Source: Planctomycetota bacterium
GTDB taxonomy: Bacteria; Planctomycetota; Phycisphaerae; WQYP01
Direction: 5' to 3'
DNA length: 9,392 nt
Assembly: GCA_021798635.1 (NCBI GenBank)
Contig: JAJZGH010000201.1
Coordinates: 1 to 9,392 of the forward strand
This document shows positions 6,561 to 9,392 of the stretch, piece by piece; position 1 is the stretch's first letter; the number at the start of each line of letters is the position of its first letter. Below the pieces are notes generated by a model that saw nothing but the letters and a program-made list of their open reading frames with translations, made no database searches and was not told the origin of the DNA. The position numbers and the translations under genes were made by a program.

Positions 6561-6824
6561 TCAGAAATTTTCCATCAAGCCTTCGGTTGGCCGGGCGATG
6601 ACATGCGATGCGATGAGCTCACCGGTCTTTTGCGCCGCCGCCGCGCCGGCTTCCACCGCCGCCTTGACCGAACCGACATCGCCCTTGACAATCACCGTCA
6701 CATAGGCTCCCCCGATCTGAATGCTTTTCACCAGCGATACATTCGCTGCCTTGAGCATGGCATCCGTGGCTTCCACGATGCCGGTCTGACCCTTTGTTTC
6801 AATTAATCCCAGTGCATGTGCCAT
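6561..6824 (-). CDS. BMC-H shell protein 2 (single-domain hexamer, altered pore)
   Basis: An 87-residue single BMC-domain protein. The N-terminal [20 protein letters not shown] (2-21), the [13 protein letters not shown] helix and the closing SHVIARPTE are typical. The pore loop reads QIGGAYV (36-42) instead of KIGSGLV, so the central pore lacks the usual Ser/Gly arrangement and probably differs in size or selectivity from those of the other two shell proteins. The start at 6824 is set by AGGAG 8 bases upstream and by alignment with its paralogues; an extended reading to 6884 adds 20 unrelated residues and is rejected. It is the second shell gene in the operon, followed by a hairpin and then the kinase. 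The 131-bp gap before it holds an imperfect long-range inverted repeat (6872-6882 with 6939-6949). Confidence 0.95.
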   Translation of the reverse strand: MAHALGLIETKGQTGIVEATDAMLKAANVSLVKSIQIGGAYVTVIVKGDVGSVKAAVEAGAAAAQKTGELIASHVIARPTEGLMENF

Positions 6825-6832
6825 AATATTGG

Positions 6833-6844
6833 CTCCTAAAAAAG
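6833..6844 (-). promoter_or_regulatory. Conserved shell-gene leader: T-run plus AGGAG (copy 2)
   Basis: The minus strand reads CTTTTTTAGGAG, 8 bases before the ATG of shell gene 2. It is the same leader as before shell genes 1 and 3. Confidence 0.7.
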
Positions 6845-6955
6845 TTTTGTCTAAATCCGTAACCATCCACGGGCAATGGTGCATGAGCCGGGCTGGCGTC
6901 GCTGCCCCATATCCTGAGGCGGCATTACCCGACCGGTTGCATCATTGCCGCGGTA

Positions 6956-7264
6956 TCACTTCTTCGCCGGAACGCCTGCCGCTGCTGCCGCTTTGCTCTT
7001 GGGCAGAACATTGGCCAAATCCTCATGCGGACGGGCAATCACATGCACCGCCAGCACTTCACCGATTTTGCCGGCGGCTTCCGCAGCCGCATCCACGGCG
7101 GACTTTACCGCGCCGACATCGCCCGTAATAAACGTGGTGACGATGCCGGAACCAATTTTGTCCCAACCGATCATCTGCACGCTGGCGGACTTCAAGGCGG
7201 CATCGCTGGCTTCAATCAGCGATACCAATCCGCGGGTTTCAATCATGCCTAGTGCCTGTGCCAT
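6956..7264 (-). CDS. BMC-H shell protein 3 (single-domain hexamer with short C-terminal tail)
   Basis: A 102-residue single BMC-domain protein of PduA type: [20 protein letters not shown] (2-21), pore loop DKIGSGIV (35-42) with the canonical [16 protein letters not shown], and [11 protein letters not shown] closing the domain. About 15 extra residues rich in Ala and Lys ([13 protein letters not shown] at the end) follow the domain. Such a tail would lie on the hexamer surface and is absent from shell proteins 1 and 2. AGGAG lies 5 bases before the ATG. This is the second gene of the operon, 46 bp after pduL. With its classical pore and promoter-proximal position it is the best candidate for the main facet tile, which is inference. 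Confidence 0.95.
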   Translation of the reverse strand: MAQALGMIETRGLVSLIEASDAALKSASVQMIGWDKIGSGIVTTFITGDVGAVKSAVDAAAEAAGKIGEVLAVHVIARPHEDLANVLPKSKAAAAAGVPAKK

Positions 7265-7269
7265 AAAAA

Positions 7270-7282
7270 CTCCTAAAAAAAG
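7270..7282 (-). promoter_or_regulatory. Conserved shell-gene leader: T-run plus AGGAG (copy 3)
   Basis: The minus strand reads CTTTTTTTAGGAG, 5 bases before the ATG of shell gene 3. It matches the leaders of the other two shell genes. Confidence 0.7.
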
Positions 7283-7310
7283 TCGACCTGTATTGCCACC
7301 GCCGGTCGTG

Positions 7311-8006
7311 TCAGCGGATCAATTCAATTCGTGTGGCTGACTCCAGATCACACGCGTTACCTTCATCGGTATCAATATGTACTTCCAGTCGCACCTTGGG
7401 ATGCTCGCGCACGCGAAGGTTGTCAAACACCACCCCGCACGGCCCCGTAATGGCCAGTTTCATCATGTCGCCATCTTTGACATTGTAATGCGCCATATCG
7501 GCCTTGTTCATGTGCACGTGCCGCATCGCTCGGATGACGCCGTTTTTCATGTTAAACGCGCCATACGGGCCAACCACCACCATTCCGGGAGTGCCTTGAT
7601 GATCCCCGCTGATTCGCAGCGGCAGGTCAATGCCCATAAATATGCCATCGGTGTAACTAAGTTCAATTTGTGTGTAATTGCGTATCGGCCCCAAAATGCG
7701 AACGCTGGGAATCATACGGTTGCGCGGGCCGATAATGTTGACCAACTGCTCGCTGGCGAATTCGCCTTCCTGGTACAGGTCTTTCAGTTTGGTTAGTTTC
7801 GACCCCGGCCCGAAAAGAACGTCCAAAGCTTCCTGGGAAACGTGCATGTGCCGCGCGGAAACATTGACCACCAGCGGATTGGGTCCGCCGTTGTGGCTCG
7901 TCGGCTTGATCACCCGGCCTTCGCCCGCCAACCGCTGCCGCAAGGATTCGCGGACAAGATTTTCGACCGTTTTGCGATCCAAAACTGCGGAACCGGATTC
8001 AGCCAT
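7311..8006 (-). CDS. pduL: Phosphate propanoyltransferase PduL, BMC cargo
   Basis: A 231-residue PduL-type phosphotransacylase, unrelated to Pta. It exchanges acyl-CoA and phosphate for acyl-phosphate and CoA, here probably lactyl-CoA to lactyl-phosphate, recycling CoA inside the shell. The two metal-binding halves are intact: SARHMHVS with His53 and His55, RHVHMN with His163 and His165, and [11 protein letters not shown] with His210. Arg and Gly blocks between them ([12 protein letters not shown], 130-141) also match the family. Before the first barrel an amphipathic helix, [18 protein letters not shown] (9-26), and a linker form the encapsulation peptide typical of compartment PduL. The ATG at 8006 is chosen because AGGAGG lies 7 bases upstream; the longer reading from 8087 has no ribosome site and would read through the candidate promoter. 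It is the first gene of the operon. Confidence 0.95.
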   Translation of the reverse strand: MAESGSAVLDRKTVENLVRESLRQRLAGEGRVIKPTSHNGGPNPLVVNVSARHMHVSQEALDVLFGPGSKLTKLKDLYQEGEFASEQLVNIIGPRNRMIPSVRILGPIRNYTQIELSYTDGIFMGIDLPLRISGDHQGTPGMVVVGPYGAFNMKNGVIRAMRHVHMNKADMAHYNVKDGDMMKLAITGPCGVVFDNLRVREHPKVRLEVHIDTDEGNACDLESATRIELIR

Positions 8007-8013
8007 AATCATG

Positions 8014-8019
8014 CCTCCT
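8014..8019 (-). promoter_or_regulatory. Ribosome binding site AGGAGG of pduL
   Basis: A full AGGAGG lies 7 bases before the ATG at 8006. An ATG two codons earlier would lie only one base from this site, so the start is at 8006. Confidence 0.75.
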
Positions 8020-8040
8020 AGAGCCATCATCGGCAAGTTA

Positions 8041-8075
8041 TGGAAGATTCTAAAACAATTTGGAAGATTCTGCAA
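8041..8075 (-). promoter_or_regulatory. Candidate operon promoter with two direct AGAATCTTCCA repeats (possible operator)
   Basis: On the minus strand TTGCAG (8075-8070) and TAGAAT (8052-8047) are separated by exactly 17 bases, a sigma-70-like arrangement, and would give a leader of about 35 bases before pduL. Two identical 11-base direct repeats AGAATCTTCCA (8071-8061 and 8051-8041) are spaced 20 bases start to start, about two helical turns. One lies in the spacer and one overlaps the -10 box. This is a natural place for a repressor, perhaps the DeoR-family protein encoded at the end of the operon. Binding is inferred. An alternative A+T-rich upstream stretch (8080-8120) could act as an UP-like element or hold another promoter. 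Confidence 0.5.
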
Positions 8076-8132
8076 ATAAAATTTCACAAGTTTTTAATTT
8101 TATAAATGCGAAATTTTACGTACCTCTCAAAG

Positions 8133-8151
8133 CCACCGGCTTTGCCGGTGG
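8133..8151 (-). terminator. Hairpin after the methyltransferase gene, possible terminator
   Basis: CCACCGGC-TTT-GCCGGTGG is a perfect 8-bp GC-rich stem with a 3-base loop, about 60 bases after the stop of the upstream methyltransferase gene and before the BMC promoter. No clear U-tract follows at once, although an A+T-rich stretch begins about 15 bases later. It could end the upstream transcript or be a dispersed hairpin repeat. Confidence 0.45.
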
Positions 8152-8210
8152 TGCAGCGCGTTAGTGGAGTGCCGCGCGGACAATCATTGTCTCGCCGCCA
8201 AGCCCATGAT

Positions 8211-8786
8211 TTACAATAAAAACGGAATAATGCCGCTGCGGACTTTTTGGCGATACGCCGGATAGGCTTCCGGAAATTGCCCCTGCATGAGTTTTTCTTC
8301 CTGCTGCGACTTTATCCAAAGCGATAAAATCACCGCTGCCACATAAATCGCCCCGCCGACCGTCGGCCACGCCGCTATGAATGTTCCCAAAAATGCCAGC
8401 ACCAAACCCGTGTAAATGGGATGCCGCACGATCTTATAGGGCCCCCGGCAAATCAATTCGTGATCCTGCTTCACCGTGGCAATTCCGCTCCAATTCCGGC
8501 CCAGAATCGTTCGCGCCCAAATGGCAAACACAAAGCCGCCGGCGCACAGAATCATTCCCACCGCCCGCTGGACCGATGATATGGGTAACAGCACGGTTCT
8601 TCCTCCCGACCAGTGGGTGGCAATGATCGCGGCAATAATCAGCGGCCATGCGTACGCCAAACGGCTCAAAAAAGGTTGGCGATAAATTGATTTCTTGTTA
8701 TTAAAGGCCTTGACCAACCAATAAAGGCAAAATATCAGCCACAGAGCCTGAAGAATGTGCACCGTTACCGCATGATTGATGACCAT
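8211..8786 (-). CDS. Isoprenylcysteine carboxyl methyltransferase (ICMT/PEMT) family membrane protein
   Basis: A 191-residue integral membrane protein of the ICMT/phospholipid methyltransferase family, which uses S-adenosylmethionine at the membrane face. The C-terminal catalytic signature is clear: RGPYKIVRHPIYTG (114-127), a hydrophobic helix pair (128-160), EEKLM (163-167) and YPAYRQKVRSGIIPFL (175-190). Hydrophobic segments at about 8-26, 42-57, 74-92, 124-140 and 144-158 suggest four or five membrane helices. Bacterial members methylate varied lipids or small hydrophobic molecules, so the substrate cannot be named. I chose the ATG at 8786, which leads straight into the first membrane helix. 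A GTG at 8834 would add 16 charged residues, and neither has a good ribosome site. The gene is separated from pduL by about 200 bp with a hairpin and a promoter, so it is probably not part of the compartment operon. Confidence 0.85.
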   Translation of the reverse strand: MVINHAVTVHILQALWLIFCLYWLVKAFNNKKSIYRQPFLSRLAYAWPLIIAAIIATHWSGGRTVLLPISSVQRAVGMILCAGGFVFAIWARTILGRNWSGIATVKQDHELICRGPYKIVRHPIYTGLVLAFLGTFIAAWPTVGGAIYVAAVILSLWIKSQQEEKLMQGQFPEAYPAYRQKVRSGIIPFLL

Positions 8787-9392
8787 AGCGTTGATATTAC
8801 CACGCCTTGTCCGATCTCCCCAGTGTCGCTGCACCCGGCAATTATTTTACACATGACGCGACGACATTTAACCGCGGATTACGCGGATAACGCGGATACA
8901 CTGGCGGGGGATATAGCAGTTAGTATCAAGGAGTTGGTCGGAAGGCGAGGGTCCAACGTAACCTGCCACAGAATCAGGGCAACGATCTGTGCAGCACCTC
9001 CCCCGGACGCATCAGCACTTATTTGCCAGCAAAAAGGGCAACGGTATAATCCATTTCCGGATCACAGGTAGAAGGGAACGCGCGCTTGGCTGCAACGGAC
9101 GAAATGCTTTTGAACTCCATGCCTCCCAGCCAACGCCTCCGCTGGCGGCACCGGACCGCAGTCATCCTGTCTGCCCAAAGCCGCAGCACCTCCATTTCCT
9201 CTCCTTCCTCCGTGGTGAAAAAAAGCAGTTCAATGAATTCTGAACCCGGAATCTGGGGCACGTTGATTCACAGGGAGGCAGCGGAGGTAAACGGAGGACC
9301 AACGAGGCTCGACGATCAGCAATTTGGAAGTTCCGGCGATTTGTCCATCGATCATTGTTCGTTGTCCATTGATGGCAACGTGGACTGGCAGG
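8787..9392. other. Intergenic region with degenerate short-word repeats, no credible gene
   Basis: No convincing coding sequence is seen on either strand in these 606 bases. It holds three 9-base tandem units CGCGGATTA, CGCGGATAA and CGCGGATAC (8873-8899). Two stretches of related GGAGG-rich words lie in opposite orientation (about 9194-9222 as CTCC-rich; about 9266-9300 as CAGGGAGGCAGCGGAGG). A TTGTCCAT/TCATTG word cluster ends the window (about 9341-9374). Promoter elements for the methyltransferase gene should lie at its left end, but none is clear. Confidence 0.55.
8873..8899 (+). repeat. Three tandem 9-bp CGCGGATNN units
   Basis: Units at 8873-8881, 8882-8890 and 8891-8899 share CGCGGAT and differ only in the last two bases. 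An open frame across them reads ADYADNADT-like peptides, which is a product of the repeat and not a sign of a protein. Confidence 0.75.

Noticed and set aside
8007..8087. Extended N-terminus of PduL
   Set aside because: The added 27 residues have no ribosome site, overlap the candidate promoter, and a full AGGAGG lies correctly before the ATG at 8006.
8161..8370. 69-codon minus-strand frame overlapping the end of the methyltransferase gene
   Set aside because: It is a shadow of the membrane methyltransferase in another frame and has no own ribosome site or domain.
8757..9071. 104-codon plus-strand frame containing ADYADNADT
   Set aside because: The peptide comes from the CGCGGAT tandem units and the frame overlaps the start of the methyltransferase gene on the other strand. 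I see no protein family.
9019..9261. 80-codon minus-strand frame in the upstream intergenic region
   Set aside because: Its start falls in a repeat-derived FFTTEEGEE-like peptide, there is no ribosome site, and no domain is recognisable.

Overview
All ten recognisable genes lie on the minus strand. Together they look like a bacterial microcompartment (BMC) operon of the Planctomycetes-Verrucomicrobia (PVM) type, the organelle linked to aerobic breakdown of L-fucose and L-rhamnose. The host is most likely a planctomycete or a related PVC bacterium. This rests on the combination of class II aldolase, PduP-type aldehyde dehydrogenase, PduL, acetate kinase, lactate/malate dehydrogenase and BMC-H shell genes, with no B12 diol dehydratase and no glycyl-radical enzyme. 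Genus-level placement is not possible from the sequence alone.

Layout in the direction of transcription (right to left): 9392-8787 is intergenic DNA with degenerate short-word repeats. 8786-8211 is an unrelated membrane methyltransferase of the isoprenylcysteine carboxyl methyltransferase family, followed by a hairpin. 8130-8007 holds a candidate promoter overlapped by two 11-bp direct repeats exactly 20 bp apart. Then follow pduL (8006-7311), three single-domain shell genes (7264-6956, 6824-6561, 5138-4875) with a divergent acetate kinase (6381-5164) between the second and third, the acylating aldehyde dehydrogenase pduP (4691-3291), an RpiB-like protein of unknown function (3242-2364), a class II sugar-phosphate aldolase (2325-1471), a lactate/malate dehydrogenase-like gene (1334-417) and a DeoR-family regulator (382 to beyond the window edge).

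Proposed working model (inference from families): the aldolase cleaves fuculose-1-phosphate or rhamnulose-1-phosphate to DHAP and L-lactaldehyde. PduP turns lactaldehyde into lactyl-CoA with reduction of NAD+, PduL makes lactyl-phosphate and recycles CoA, and the kinase yields lactate and ATP. The dehydrogenase either recycles NADH on lactaldehyde or oxidises lactate. PduL, PduP and the RpiB-like protein carry N-terminal amphipathic helices that look like encapsulation peptides, and the aldolase carries one at its C-terminus, so all four are probably packed inside the shell.

Points that stand out: no pentameric BMC-P vertex gene is visible although the locus has three different hexamer genes. 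The RpiB-like protein appears to have lost its catalytic loop and is probably luminal. The acetate kinase has Lys where the family has an essential Arg. The aldolase has a Cys-rich linker before its targeting helix. Several spacers hold arrays of degenerate 7-11 bp words.
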